DNA of 64,000 nucleotides from Microbacterium sp. USTB-Y. Its GTDB lineage: Bacteria > Actinomycetota > Actinomycetes > Actinomycetales > Microbacteriaceae. Made by a program: the position numbers and the translations under genes. The stretch covers positions 310,001 through 374,000 of the forward strand of contig NZ_JAGMTU010000003.1 of assembly GCF_023703415.1 (NCBI RefSeq), in the 5' to 3' direction. Below the pieces are notes generated by a model. That model saw only the letters and a list, made by a program, of their open reading frames with translations, was not told the origin of the DNA and did no database searches. Positions 9,576 through 17,614 of this stretch are shown here, in pieces; position 1 is the stretch's first letter, and every line of letters starts with the position of its first letter.

Positions 9576-10516
9576 GCGACCACCTCCGGGATCGGGGCGC
9601 CGGCCTCGGGCACGGCGCGGGTGCGGTATTCGACGGCGTCGCCGGTGAGGGCGAGGTAGGCGTCCTCCAGCGAGCCGCTGGTGGGGGTGAGCTCATGCAG
9701 CGGGATGCCGCGCTCGGCGGCGAGATCCCCGATCCACCACGCCTCGGGGCCGCTGACCTCGATGATGTCGTGGGCGGTGCCGGTGACCACGGCGCCGGCG
9801 GCGACGAGCAGCTCGCCGAGCTCGACGACGCGGGGGCTTCGCACGCGCACCTGGGCGGTCGTCCATTCCTGCACCAGCTGCGACAGGGGCGCATCGGCGA
9901 GCACGCGGCCGCGACCGAGCACGATGATGTGGTCGGCGGTCTGCGCCATCTCGCTCATGAGGTGACTGGAGAGCAGCACCGTGCGCCCCTCCGAGGCCGC
10001 GTGGCGCACGAAGTTGCGCACCCACAGCACGCCCTCGGGGTCGAGTCCGTTGACCGGCTCGTCGAGGATGAGCGTGTGCGGGTCGCCGAGCAGCGCCGCG
10101 GCGATGCCGAGCCGCTGACCCATGCCGAGCGAGAATCCGCCCGCGCGCTTGCGCGCCACGGATCCGATGCCGGTGATCTCGATCACCTCGTCGACGCGCG
10201 ACGCGGGGATCCCGTGCGTCGCCGCCATCGCGCGCAGGTGGTTGCGCGCGGAACGGCCGGTGTGCACGGCCTTCGCGTCGAGCAGCACGCCCACCTCGGT
10301 GAGCGGGGCGCGCAGCCCGCGGTACTCCTGACCGTTCACGCTGACCCGGCCCGCGCTGGGGCGGTCGAGGCCCACGATCATGCGCATCGTGGTCGACTTG
10401 CCTGCGCCGTTCGGGCCGAGGAAGCCCGTGACCGTCCCCGGACGCACGGTGAACGAGACGTCGTCGACGGCGGTCTTGGGTCCGTATCTCTTGGTGAGGC
10501 CCTCTGCGGTGATCAT
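9572..10516 (-). CDS. ABC transporter ATP-binding protein
   Basis: I take the start at the ATG giving MITAEGLTKRYGPKTAVDD (314 residues); the open frame reaches further upstream but that part is not conserved-looking. Walker A is GFLGPNGAGKSTT, the signature is FSLGMGQRLGIAAALL, Walker B is TLILDEPVNGLD, and the switch His is in SSHLMSEM. The class is the CcmA/DrrA-like drug or lipid exporter ATPase with a C-terminal accessory domain. It pairs with the overlapping permease gene downstream. Confidence 0.93.
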   Translation of the reverse strand: MITAEGLTKRYGPKTAVDDVSFTVRPGTVTGFLGPNGAGKSTTMRMIVGLDRPSAGRVSVNGQEYRGLRAPLTEVGVLLDAKAVHTGRSARNHLRAMAATHGIPASRVDEVIEITGIGSVARKRAGGFSLGMGQRLGIAAALLGDPHTLILDEPVNGLDPEGVLWVRNFVRHAASEGRTVLLSSHLMSEMAQTADHIIVLGRGRVLADAPLSQLVQEWTTAQVRVRSPRVVELGELLVAAGAVVTGTAHDIIEVSGPEAWWIGDLAAERGIPLHELTPTSGSLEDAYLALTGDAVEYRTRAVPEAGAPIPEVVA

Positions 10517-10672
10517 GCCTTCGACGCTAGGCGAGCCCGCCGCCTCGCCGCATCCGTCTGGAGGATGACTCGGGGTATCCCCGTGGATGACTCCGGGAAA
10601 CCCGAATGGCGAGCGGGGCTGCGGGGACGCGGCGGGCCGCACCCCGCGGATCGCGGAGTCGCGGACGTTTGT

Positions 10673-10678
10673 TATGCT
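10673..10678 (+). promoter_or_regulatory. Probable -10 box of tRNA-Gly
   Basis: TATGCT lies 22 bp before the mature tRNA 5' end within TTGTTATGCTGG, a local AT-rich dip. No good -35 hexamer is evident. Confidence 0.45.
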
Positions 10679-10699
10679 GGCCAGGCGTCACCGACGCAC

Positions 10700-10773
10700 G
10701 GGGCTGTAGTTCAATGGCAGAACTTCTGCTTCCCAAGCAGACAGCGCGGGTTCGATTCCCGTCAGCCCCTCCA
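10700..10773 (+). tRNA. tRNA-Gly, anticodon CCC
   Basis: The acceptor stem GGGGCTG pairs with CAGCCCC, followed by discriminator T and an encoded CCA. The anticodon arm reads CTGCTTCCCAAGCAG with CCC in the loop. The T-arm GCGGGTTCGATTCCCGT is canonical. The gene is intact although a transposon begins two bases after its 3' end; the last four bases (TCCA) are part of the target duplication. Insertion removes the tRNA from its former downstream sequence, now beyond 56943. Confidence 0.95.
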
Positions 10774-10774
10774 C
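10770..10774. repeat. Target site duplication, left copy (TCCAC)
   Basis: TCCAC directly precedes the left transposon end and recurs immediately after the right end at 56943-56947. A 5-bp duplication is the hallmark of Tn7-family transposition. The duplicated bases are the tRNA discriminator T, the CCA and the following C. Confidence 0.92.
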
Positions 10775-10799
10775 TGTGACTTCCAAAGCTATTCCGGAC
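10775..10799 (+). repeat. Left terminal inverted repeat of the Tn7-like element
   Basis: It starts TGTGACTTCCAAAGCTATT and matches the reverse complement of 56918-56942 at 22 of 25 positions. The mismatches are at positions 4, 14 and 19. TnsB is expected to bind and cut here. Confidence 0.92.
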
Positions 10800-10816
10800 A
10801 TTCTGGAGTTACTTCA

Positions 10817-10827
10817 GACTGAAGTTC
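10817..10827 (+). other. Subterminal motif GACTGAAGTTC, candidate internal TnsB site (left)
   Basis: The 11-mer GACTGAAGTTC lies 42 bp inside the left end and recurs in matching inward orientation 53 bp inside the right end. Here it also forms a small palindrome (ACTTCAG-A-CTGAAGT). Internal repeats near both tips are typical TnsB sites; binding is inferred. Confidence 0.55.
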
Positions 10828-10920
10828 TGGGCCGAGTCATCCCAGGACTCCCCTGGCTCTACGGTGGTGGGCGCTCAGAAGCCTTCGCGCGTTTCTCCGT
10901 CGGTATCAGATCGCAGCTGG

Positions 10921-11223
10921 TCAGGTAGCTGGGGACTCCCAGTCGATACCGCCCCGCTCAGTGACGAAAGTGTGGATCTCGACGACAGCCGCCCGGTGGA
11001 TGGGGTTGTTCGCGAAAGCCTCGAGACCTGCGACGTCGTCGAAGGTCGCGAGGACCGCGAAGTCGTGGTTCACCTCCGGGAATGCGACGTTCTCGATGAC
11101 GTCGATAGTCCGGATGGAATCGACGATGCCGACCAGCCCAACAAGGAGTTCGCGGGTGCGAGCGATGGATTCGGTGCGGTCGACGTCGTCGCGGAGCTTC
11201 CACGACACCAGGTGATGAATCAT
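10921..11223 (-). CDS. Dabb-family stress-responsive A/B barrel protein
   Basis: A 100-residue protein beginning MIHHLVSWKLRDDVDR, the typical opening strand of the dimeric alpha/beta barrel (Dabb, Stress_responsive A/B) family. Conserved HDFAVLATFDDVAGLEAF and HPIHRA-like segments follow (here NNPIHRAAVVEI). Members are small dimeric ferredoxin-like barrels, some acting on aromatic or oxidative-stress substrates; no reaction can be assigned. It overlaps the PEBP gene stop by 4 bp and is the first cargo gene inside the left transposon end. Confidence 0.85.
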   Translation of the reverse strand: MIHHLVSWKLRDDVDRTESIARTRELLVGLVGIVDSIRTIDVIENVAFPEVNHDFAVLATFDDVAGLEAFANNPIHRAAVVEIHTFVTERGGIDWESPAT

Positions 11224-11783
11224 GCGTGCGCTCCGTCCTCGCCGTACGCCGGCTTTCCGTCAGCGGTGGTCTCCTGGTATCCGATGAGCTGAGCCCGGCC
11301 GATGATGTGCGGTCGCAACCTCAAGCCGACGATGGCCGGGGTCGCGTCCGCAGCGACTTCAAGCGTCGGGATGTCGAGCGCGCTGAGCGTATAGACGTAC
11401 CGGTGCGGGCCGTGACCGGCGGGCGGGGCGGCGCCGATGAAGATGTCTGTGCCGTATTCGTTGCGGCGGCGCTTCACGTTTCGCGGCAGCAGATCGTCCT
11501 CGGTTCCCGCTCCGCGAACGAGAGCCGTGACGCCGGCCGGAATGTCGATGAGCGTCCAGTGCCAGAAGCCCGAGCCCGAAGGCGCGTCCGGGTCGAACAC
11601 GGAGAGCACATAGCTCTGCGTGCCTTCGGGAGCGCCTGACCACTGCAGGGCGGGCGACCGGTCTTCGCCGCCGCCGGCGGAACCGCGAACCCACATGGGA
11701 AGGTGCGCACCGTTGACGAAGTCTGGGCTTGTGAGGGAGAAGGAGGGAACTTCGGGAAGCTTCCAGTTCGGGTCGTTGGTCAT
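11220..11783 (-). CDS. YbhB/YbcL-family (PEBP, Raf kinase inhibitor-like) protein
   Basis: I take the start at the ATG giving MTNDPNWKLPEVPSFSL (187 residues), because upstream residues look non-conserved. The ligand-pocket motifs are clear: SPALQWSGAPEGTQSYVLSV, DPDAPSGSGFWHWTLIDIP and PPAGHGPHRYVYTLSALD, with the conserved GxHRY His. Bacterial members are cytoplasmic phosphatidylethanolamine-binding-fold proteins of uncertain function. It is translationally coupled to the Dabb gene. Confidence 0.9.
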   Translation of the reverse strand: MTNDPNWKLPEVPSFSLTSPDFVNGAHLPMWVRGSAGGGEDRSPALQWSGAPEGTQSYVLSVFDPDAPSGSGFWHWTLIDIPAGVTALVRGAGTEDDLLPRNVKRRRNEYGTDIFIGAAPPAGHGPHRYVYTLSALDIPTLEVAADATPAIVGLRLRPHIIGRAQLIGYQETTADGKPAYGEDGAHA

Positions 11784-11919
11784 GACCTCATTCAACGACT
11801 GCGACCGAGCGCGAGCATCGAGCGGGAGTCGGATGGCGGTTCGACATTCGTCCGGTGCGCCAGGCCGGACAGCGCTCCTACCGTGGAGCCATCGTTGCCC
11901 GAAAACCTGCGAGGACCTC

Positions 11920-12294
11920 ATGAACAGGCTGCTCATCAAGCGCGTCTACGAACCTGCGGCCGTGGAGGACGGGTTCCGGGTGCTGGTGGACAGGGTGTGG
12001 CCGCGGGGCGTCTCGAAGGGGCACGCGGACCTTGACGAATGGATGCGTGACATCGCACCCACCCCGGCTCTACGGACGTGGTGGGATCATGACCCGGCTC
12101 GGATGGTCGAGTTCGCGCAACGGTACGAGGCGGAGCTGGATGCGAACGAGTCGGAGGTGCGCCATCTCGCGGCGGTCGTGAGCGCCCACCCCACCGTCAC
12201 GCTCCTCTACGGGGCGCACGACCCGGTCGTGAACCACGCCCGCATCCTCCGGGACTACGTACTGCGGCGTCTCGTGGACGACTTCGACAGCTGA
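11920..12294 (+). CDS. DUF488-family protein
   Basis: A 124-residue protein starting MNRLLIKRVYEPAAVEDGFR. The family signature VDRVWPRGVSKGHADLDEWM is followed by APTPALRTWWDHDP and a C-terminal TLLYGAHDPVVNHARILRDY, matching the usual length of the YeaO branch of DUF488. The biochemical role is unknown. It is divergent from the PEBP gene and convergent with the PucR-type regulator. Confidence 0.88.
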   Translation: MNRLLIKRVYEPAAVEDGFRVLVDRVWPRGVSKGHADLDEWMRDIAPTPALRTWWDHDPARMVEFAQRYEAELDANESEVRHLAAVVSAHPTVTLLYGAHDPVVNHARILRDYVLRRLVDDFDS

Positions 12295-12337
12295 CAACAC
12301 CTCGGGGTGGCACGCGCCTCTCGTCGCCGGGCGCAGC

Positions 12338-13657
12338 TCACCGGATGTGTCCGGCGCTCTCCCAATAGGTCGCGAGCTTCAGTGCCAGGTGCAGGGCGCT
12401 GCGTTGCATCCCGTTATCCAGAGCTTCTTTCACTACGGGCGGCATGTTCTCGAGCCGGTAGTACAGGGTGGTGCGGTGGATGTGGAGGGTCTCGCAGACG
12501 TCGCGGACATGATTGGCGGTATCCAGGAGGACCTCAACGGTCTGACGGCGCATCGGGTCGGGATCGTGGATGAGTGTGTGAGCGGCTGGTGAGTACCACT
12601 GCAGACGCGCCGGATCTACGAGCACGTCCGCAAGGAACAGCCATGGGCCCACGTTGTCCGCGTGGGCGCTCATCCCGAGCTCCGGAAGCATCTCCACGAC
12701 TGCCGCGGTCGCGACCGCTCGCCCGGCGACCGGAAGAAGATCGGTCTCATGCGGTGAAAGGGCGGCGGACCCAATCCCTTTGAGGGCTACGCCGGCCCTG
12801 TCTGCCTCGGACGTGATGAGCGCATCGATGTTCTCCGGGGCCCCGTGTCGACCGATGAAGAGGAGCGCTGCTCCCAACTCGCCGATAAAGAACAGAGCCT
12901 GTCGGGCTGTGCTCTCCAGCGCCTGGCCGAGCGCCGCGCGTTGGATCACAGGTGCGTCTTCCGCGACGGTGATGGCGCGTACGACCGTCTCCGGTCCGCG
13001 GGTGACGCCATGGCTGCGAACAGCTGTAGCAAGCGCCTCGCGACGTGAGGCTGGGTCGCTCGCGAGGAGGGAGCGGAAGACACTTTCGCGGGCATTGCGT
13101 GCCGTTCCCCCCGACCTGGCTTGCAGGAGCGAGCTGGCGACAGTGACGGTCGCGTCGATGGCGCGGAACTCATCTTCTTTGAGCGGGGAGAAGCCGGTCT
13201 TGATGAGCCAGATCGTGCCGAGTTGCTCATCGCCGCCCCAGATCGGAACGATGAATCGCTCATGTGCACCGAACTCGGCGAAGTCGACGGTGAGGGGATG
13301 GCGCGTTCGTGTGACCCCGCACTGCTCTGCCCAGTCGCGCTCCACCTCAGGTGTCATTCTGGTGAGAAGTGTGCGCACTTGCAGCTCATCGATGTCGTCT
13401 CCCTGCGCGCTGGCGGCAACCAGTCGGAAGTCGGTGTCCTGCATCATGACCGAACGACCGAGGACGTCGGAGAGTTCATCGACGAGGTCCTGCAGGCTTG
13501 TCGCTCCGCCCCCCGCAGGTAGCGGGATGAGGTCGGGGCGGATTCCCGCACGATGCTCAGTAGTTGCTTGAGTCTGTTCTGGCCACACCAACGACGCTAC
13601 GGAAGGACAGCCGGCGGGTAACAGGTCCGCGTTGTACCACCCTGAGTCAGCACTCAT
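12338..13657 (-). CDS. PucR-type helix-turn-helix transcriptional regulator
   Basis: A 439-residue regulator. The N-terminal two thirds resemble a GAF-like sensory region (LQDLVDELSDVLGRSVMMQD, FIVPIWGGDEQLGTIWLIKT). The C-terminal PucR_HTH_30 domain reads TVEVLLDTANHVRDVCETLH then HRTTLYYRLENMPPV. Such proteins regulate catabolic genes or sporulation-type programmes in actinobacteria. Its ATG overlaps the stop of the upstream XRE regulator by 4 bp. Targets may be the divergent DyP gene or nearby stress cargo (inference). Confidence 0.88.
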   Translation of the reverse strand: MSADSGWYNADLLPAGCPSVASLVWPEQTQATTEHRAGIRPDLIPLPAGGGATSLQDLVDELSDVLGRSVMMQDTDFRLVAASAQGDDIDELQVRTLLTRMTPEVERDWAEQCGVTRTRHPLTVDFAEFGAHERFIVPIWGGDEQLGTIWLIKTGFSPLKEDEFRAIDATVTVASSLLQARSGGTARNARESVFRSLLASDPASRREALATAVRSHGVTRGPETVVRAITVAEDAPVIQRAALGQALESTARQALFFIGELGAALLFIGRHGAPENIDALITSEADRAGVALKGIGSAALSPHETDLLPVAGRAVATAAVVEMLPELGMSAHADNVGPWLFLADVLVDPARLQWYSPAAHTLIHDPDPMRRQTVEVLLDTANHVRDVCETLHIHRTTLYYRLENMPPVVKEALDNGMQRSALHLALKLATYWESAGHIR

Positions 13658-14499
13658 CGCTCGGCTCCGGTCATGAGGACGGTGCCGGCCCCGCCGGGCA
13701 GCGACTCCGCGAGCCGCGTAAATAGCCTTGCGCCCAGGCCGCCTCGCTGCGCGGACAACACCGTCAGCTGATATCCCGGCATACTGCGAACCGCGAAGTT
13801 CTGAGCGTCGATGGCGATTTCGCCCACGCCTTCGAACACGAAACGGAAGGTCGCGTCTTCGGGGCCTGAGACATCGTGGCGTTCCCAGATGCGTCTGAAG
13901 TCGTCGTGCACGGACAACTGCCGGAGAAGCTCACGAAGTCGTGGAGAGTGCGGGTGCGCGTCACGCCGCAGCGTCGCCACGGCCGAACGGGCCATGGGCT
14001 CCCATTCGAGAAGACTCCGTCGCATGCGCTCATTGAACAGGGCGCTGACCTGATTCGAGCCGGCCGCGAGCCCACCTTCACCGAAGATCGTCGCGAGCGG
14101 GTTCGAGGCGATGATGTCCCGGTGAGGGTCGGAAACGTATGCGGGGGTGTGCGTCCACTGCGACAGGGTGCGCGCAATCCGATCTGGTGTGTCGCTGTCG
14201 CGGATGACTCCGCGGGGCATCTGCCCTGACACGAGACGGAAGGCGTACGCCGTGGATTCCACATCCAGCCGGAGTGCCCGTGCGATTGCGCCAATGACCT
14301 GGTCGGACGGGCGCGCTCCCCGCCCCTGTTCGATGCGCAAATAGTAGTCGTTACTGATCCCCGCAAGCTCAGCCACCTCGTCCCGACGGAGCCCCGCGAC
14401 ACGACGGCCACGAGTGCGTGGGAGACCGACATCCTCCGGAGAGATAACGGCGCGCCGCGCCCGGAAGTAGTCTCCGAGTGCAATCAAAGCGGTGTCCAT
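13654..14499 (-). CDS. XRE regulator with MmyB-type ligand-binding domain
   Basis: Start chosen at the ATG giving MDTALIALGDYFRARRAVIS (281 residues). Residues 5-75 form the HTH (RVAGLRRDEVAELAGISNDY, YYLRIEQGRGARPSDQVIGA). The C-terminal MmyB domain has HTPAYVSDPHRDIIASNPLA, FRRIWERHDVSGPED and LPGYQ-like MPGYQLTVLSAQ. MmyB-like regulators bind a fatty-acid-like ligand. It is divergent from the DyP peroxidase gene, with about 190 bp between the starts, so probably controls it. Confidence 0.9.
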   Translation of the reverse strand: MDTALIALGDYFRARRAVISPEDVGLPRTRGRRVAGLRRDEVAELAGISNDYYLRIEQGRGARPSDQVIGAIARALRLDVESTAYAFRLVSGQMPRGVIRDSDTPDRIARTLSQWTHTPAYVSDPHRDIIASNPLATIFGEGGLAAGSNQVSALFNERMRRSLLEWEPMARSAVATLRRDAHPHSPRLRELLRQLSVHDDFRRIWERHDVSGPEDATFRFVFEGVGEIAIDAQNFAVRSMPGYQLTVLSAQRGGLGARLFTRLAESLPGGAGTVLMTGAER

Positions 14500-14689
14500 G
14501 CGCGCTCCCTGGGGGTCGGTGTTCTCAACGTGTGCGTTGGAAACGTACCGAGGGCCGCAAGCCCGCCACATCACCCGAAGCGTCCGTCAATATCCCACGT
14601 CCGAAAGTCGAGTTGGTGTTCGACACCTGTCGGATGCTGTCTACTTCCTGAGCGATTCACACTTTCTCAGGCGCACGAGGTACGAGCGC

Positions 14690-15649
14690 ATGAGAGCGAG
14701 GACTTCTGTGGCTGGGACGACCGAAAGCGTGCAGGCGCTGACGGCGCCGTTGACGGCGAACGCCGTATTCCTCATCTCCACAGTGACGACTGACGGGCTG
14801 GATCAGGTGCGAGAGGTCCTCATCGGTCTTGCCGACACTGTCAAAGCGCTCACGTTCCGCTTTCCCGAAACAGCATTGACCTGCACGGTCGGAATCGGAA
14901 GCCGAATCTGGGATGACCTGACCGGGGTTGCCGCACCACAACAGTTGCGCGAGTTCACACCGGTCACCGGTGCCGCGCACGCGGCTCCGGCAACGCCGGG
15001 CGACCTGCTGTTTCACATTCGCGCTGAGCGCGCCGATGTCTGCTTCGAACTCGAACGTCAACTCCTCGAGACGCTTGGGGCCTCCGTCGTCGTCCAAGAC
15101 GAAACGGTCGGGTTTCGCTCCTTTGACCGTCGAGACCTCTTGGGATTCGTCGACGGCACCGCCAACCCCGTGGGGCCGGATGCCGAGGCATCCGTGCTCG
15201 TCGGCGATGAGGACCCGACGCACTCCGGCGGCACCTACGTGGTCACGCAGAAGTACATTCATCCGCTGGGCGCGTGGCGGGATCTCACCACCGAAGCGCA
15301 AGAGACCATCATCGGGCGCACGAAGCTTGAAGGGGTCGAGCTGGACGACGCGGATGAGGGCCAAAAGTCCCACAAGACCCTGACGACCATCACCGACGCA
15401 GGCGGCACAGAGCACGATATCCAGCGAGACAATATGCCGTTCGGCAGCCCCGGACGCGGTGAGTTCGGTACGTACTTCCTCGGCTACACGCGGAACCTGT
15501 GGGTCATCCAGCAGATGCTGGAACGAATGTTTGTCGGTGACCCTCCCGGCCTGCATGACAGGCTCCTGGACTTCTCCACCGCCATCACCGGCTCAGTGTT
15601 CTTCGCACCACGCGGCGACGTCCTCGCCTCGCTCCGTTCCCCGGAGTAG
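14690..15649 (+). CDS. DyP-type haem peroxidase, class B
   Basis: Start taken at ATG 14690 (319 residues). The class B active site is complete: GFVDGTANP with catalytic D155, proximal haem-ligand H228 in QKSHKTLTT, and R246/N248 in QRDNMPFGS. The order and the 18-residue H-to-R spacing equal the family standard. DyP enzymes use hydrogen peroxide to oxidise dyes, phenols or lignin-like substrates. No encapsulin-targeting tail or signal peptide is evident, so it is cytosolic. It heads a rightward series reaching the thioredoxin-reductase-like gene. Confidence 0.93.
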   Translation: MRARTSVAGTTESVQALTAPLTANAVFLISTVTTDGLDQVREVLIGLADTVKALTFRFPETALTCTVGIGSRIWDDLTGVAAPQQLREFTPVTGAAHAAPATPGDLLFHIRAERADVCFELERQLLETLGASVVVQDETVGFRSFDRRDLLGFVDGTANPVGPDAEASVLVGDEDPTHSGGTYVVTQKYIHPLGAWRDLTTEAQETIIGRTKLEGVELDDADEGQKSHKTLTTITDAGGTEHDIQRDNMPFGSPGRGEFGTYFLGYTRNLWVIQQMLERMFVGDPPGLHDRLLDFSTAITGSVFFAPRGDVLASLRSPE

Positions 15650-15762
15650 TGGCGACGAGTCGAACAGGCGATGTCCACAACTACACCGGGGGATGTCCCG
15701 ACTCCCACCCTGCACCTACCGTCACAACATCCACTGCACCTCAGACCCGACAGAGAGCACCC

Positions 15763-16389
15763 ATGACCACCCACACCGCACCGCCCATGACCGACACCCC
15801 GAAGCCGGTCGCGTCCGTTCGCCACCCCGTCATTCGTGGCATCGCCGACCCTGCAGCCCTCGGCCTTGGCGCATTCGGGATGTCGACCTTCCTGTTGAGC
15901 TTCGCCAACGCAGGCATCTTCCCCGGCGCGGCGGTCGCTGTGCTTGGACTCGGCCTGTTCTATGGCGGGGTCGCTCAGATCATCGCCGGCATCTGGGAGT
16001 TCGTGCAGGCGAACACGTTCGGGGCCCTCGCCTTCGTGTCCTACGGAGCATTCTGGCTCGCCTACTGGTGGACCATCACCACCCCCGGCATGCTGGAGAA
16101 AGCAGGCGGCGAGGGCATGGGGACGTTCCTAATCCTGTGGGCCGTTTTCACCGCTTTCCTGGTCGTCCCGTGCACCCGCATCTCCGTGCTGCTCACCGTT
16201 CTTTTCAGCGCCGCAGCCGTCACGTTCGTCCTCCTCGCCATTGGCGCGTACGCATCCTCGGACGTGATCACCCGTGCCGCCGGGTACACCGGCTTCGTCG
16301 TGGGAATCCTCGGCCTCTACGGTTGTTTCGCGTCCGTGGTGAACGCCACCTGGCACCGAACGGTCATTCCGCTGGGCAGCCGCGAGTAG
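15763..16389 (+). CDS. Acetate/succinate transporter, GPR1/FUN34/SatP (YaaH) family
   Basis: A 208-residue protein with six hydrophobic helices. The family signature NPAPLGL appears as DPAALGLGAFGMSTFLLS at the first helix. Other family elements are GLGLFYGGVAQIIAGIWEF, FGALAFVSYGAFWLAYWW and the C-terminal helix GYTGFVVGILGLYGCFAS. Members are hexameric channels or proton symporters for acetate and succinate. It is 113 bp downstream of the DyP gene. Context with oxalate decarboxylase and fumarase suggests a carboxylic acid theme in this cargo (inference). Confidence 0.92.
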   Translation: MTTHTAPPMTDTPKPVASVRHPVIRGIADPAALGLGAFGMSTFLLSFANAGIFPGAAVAVLGLGLFYGGVAQIIAGIWEFVQANTFGALAFVSYGAFWLAYWWTITTPGMLEKAGGEGMGTFLILWAVFTAFLVVPCTRISVLLTVLFSAAAVTFVLLAIGAYASSDVITRAAGYTGFVVGILGLYGCFASVVNATWHRTVIPLGSRE

Positions 16390-16393
16390 TGAC

Positions 16394-16801
16394 ATGAGCC
16401 CGCAAACCAACCTTCCGACTCCCGTCGAAATGTGGCCTCCAGCCAGCGGCTCTGCGCTCGAGCACGTGCGTCGTCTCGAAGGGCACGTCCCCTCCGTTGT
16501 CACCGATGCCCTGCACGCCGCAAATTCACAGGACGCTGACGCTCTCACCCGGTGCTTCCACCCAGACGCGGATGTGGATGCGTGGGGGATGCTGTTCGAG
16601 GGCTTTCAGGGAATCACGTTGTGGATCGAGAAGTGGATCATCGAAAACCGCGTGCAGTTCACGGACCTCCTGCACGCCTGGGACGGCAGTGACCTTGCCG
16701 TGCACACCCAAGTGCACGGAGACAGCTACAACGGCCCAGCTACTTTGACCTTCTCCACAGTCGGCGACACGATCTCTGCTCTCCGGATCACTACGGCGTA
16801 G
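16394..16801 (+). CDS. NTF2-like (SnoaL-fold) protein
   Basis: A 135-residue single-domain protein. Helix HAANSQDADALTRCFHPDA followed by FEGFQGITLWIEKWI is the usual start of SnoaL/NTF2 cone-fold proteins, with a strand pair VQFTDLLHAWDGSDLAVHT. Members act as small isomerases, hydrolases or ligand carriers; the substrate is unknown. It is 4 bp after the acetate transporter stop and 8 bp before a second NTF2-like gene. Confidence 0.8.
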   Translation: MSPQTNLPTPVEMWPPASGSALEHVRRLEGHVPSVVTDALHAANSQDADALTRCFHPDADVDAWGMLFEGFQGITLWIEKWIIENRVQFTDLLHAWDGSDLAVHTQVHGDSYNGPATLTFSTVGDTISALRITTA

Positions 16802-16809
16802 AGGACGAC

Positions 16810-17193
16810 ATGCACGAGCATTGGGAACGCCCGCTGACCGCTATCGAGCTACTGGAGATCGAACTGGTCATCCGAGACTTCGTCACCATCCTCAACGAAG
16901 GAAGCGACCACGACATCCACGCGTTCCTGACCGAGGACGTCACGTATCGACCATCCGCAAGAGAGATCATTCACGGACGCGGCGCCGTCGTGTCGATGAT
17001 CCGCGACATCCGCGGCACGTTCACCGACTGGCACACAGAACTCGTGAGTTTGGCAGTCTCGGGGCAGGTGGTGCTCGCCGAGCTAGCGATGTGCCTCACC
17101 CTCCCCGCGACCGGCCCTCAATGGGTCATGGGGTTCGCGAGCTTCCGTGTGGACAACTTCAGAATCAGTGCCTGGCACCAGGTGCACGCTTGA
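16810..17193 (+). CDS. Second NTF2-like (SnoaL-fold) protein
   Basis: A 127-residue protein, LLEIELVIRDFVTILNEGSD then AFLTEDVTYRPSAREIIHGR, followed by strands VSLAVSGQVVLAEL and FASFRVDNFRISAWHQVH. It is a paralogue-type neighbour of the gene just upstream and ends in the HQVHA motif frequent in SnoaL proteins. The two could form a heterodimer (inference). Confidence 0.8.
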   Translation: MHEHWERPLTAIELLEIELVIRDFVTILNEGSDHDIHAFLTEDVTYRPSAREIIHGRGAVVSMIRDIRGTFTDWHTELVSLAVSGQVVLAELAMCLTLPATGPQWVMGFASFRVDNFRISAWHQVHA

Positions 17194-17254
17194 GTCCCGT
17201 CACGAACCCAACCATCATGACCCCGACCGTGCACCAACGACAGGAGAACTGCTC

Positions 17255-17614
17255 ATGAGCGACGCCAACGACTTCATCCGAGCGGACGTTCCGCCATCCG
17301 GGCCGGGATGCGTGGATTGCGAGGAGATCGGCTCGTGGTGGCTGCACCTTCGGCGGTGCGCCTTCTGTGGACACATCGGATGCTGCGACGACTCCCTGCA
17401 TAAGCACGCGACCAAGCACGCCCACACGAGCGGCCATCGCGTCATTCAGAGCTTCGAACCAGGCGAGGACTGGTTCTGGGACTTCCGCACCCAAACAGCA
17501 TTCGAGGGGCCTCTCCTCGCGCCTCCGCGAAGCCACCCACGATCCCAGACCACCCCAGGGCCGGCAGATCGCGTGCCGAGGAACTGGGAAGATCAACTCG
17601 CCGAAAACGCATGA
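17255..17614 (+). CDS. UBP-type zinc finger protein
   Basis: A 119-residue protein starting MSDANDFIRADVPPSGPG. The zinc finger has CVDCEEIGSWWLHLRRC, AFCGHIGCCDD and HKHATKHAHTSGHRVIQSFE, the ordered Cys/His set of the ZnF-UBP fold, with the GxDWFW-type closing motif (EDWFWDF). Bacterial versions lack deubiquitinase domains and often sit beside thioredoxin-reductase-like flavoproteins, as here, where it overlaps the next gene by 4 bp. It may bind a C-terminal peptide or thiol partner (inference). Confidence 0.9.
   Translation: MSDANDFIRADVPPSGPGCVDCEEIGSWWLHLRRCAFCGHIGCCDDSLHKHATKHAHTSGHRVIQSFEPGEDWFWDFRTQTAFEGPLLAPPRSHPRSQTTPGPADRVPRNWEDQLAENA

Noticed and set aside
10785..10926. Open frame just inside the left transposon end (TSKAIPDILELLQTEVLG...)
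   Set aside because: It begins inside the terminal repeat and TnsB-like sites, lacks a start and ribosome site, and resembles no family; more likely chance reading of end DNA.
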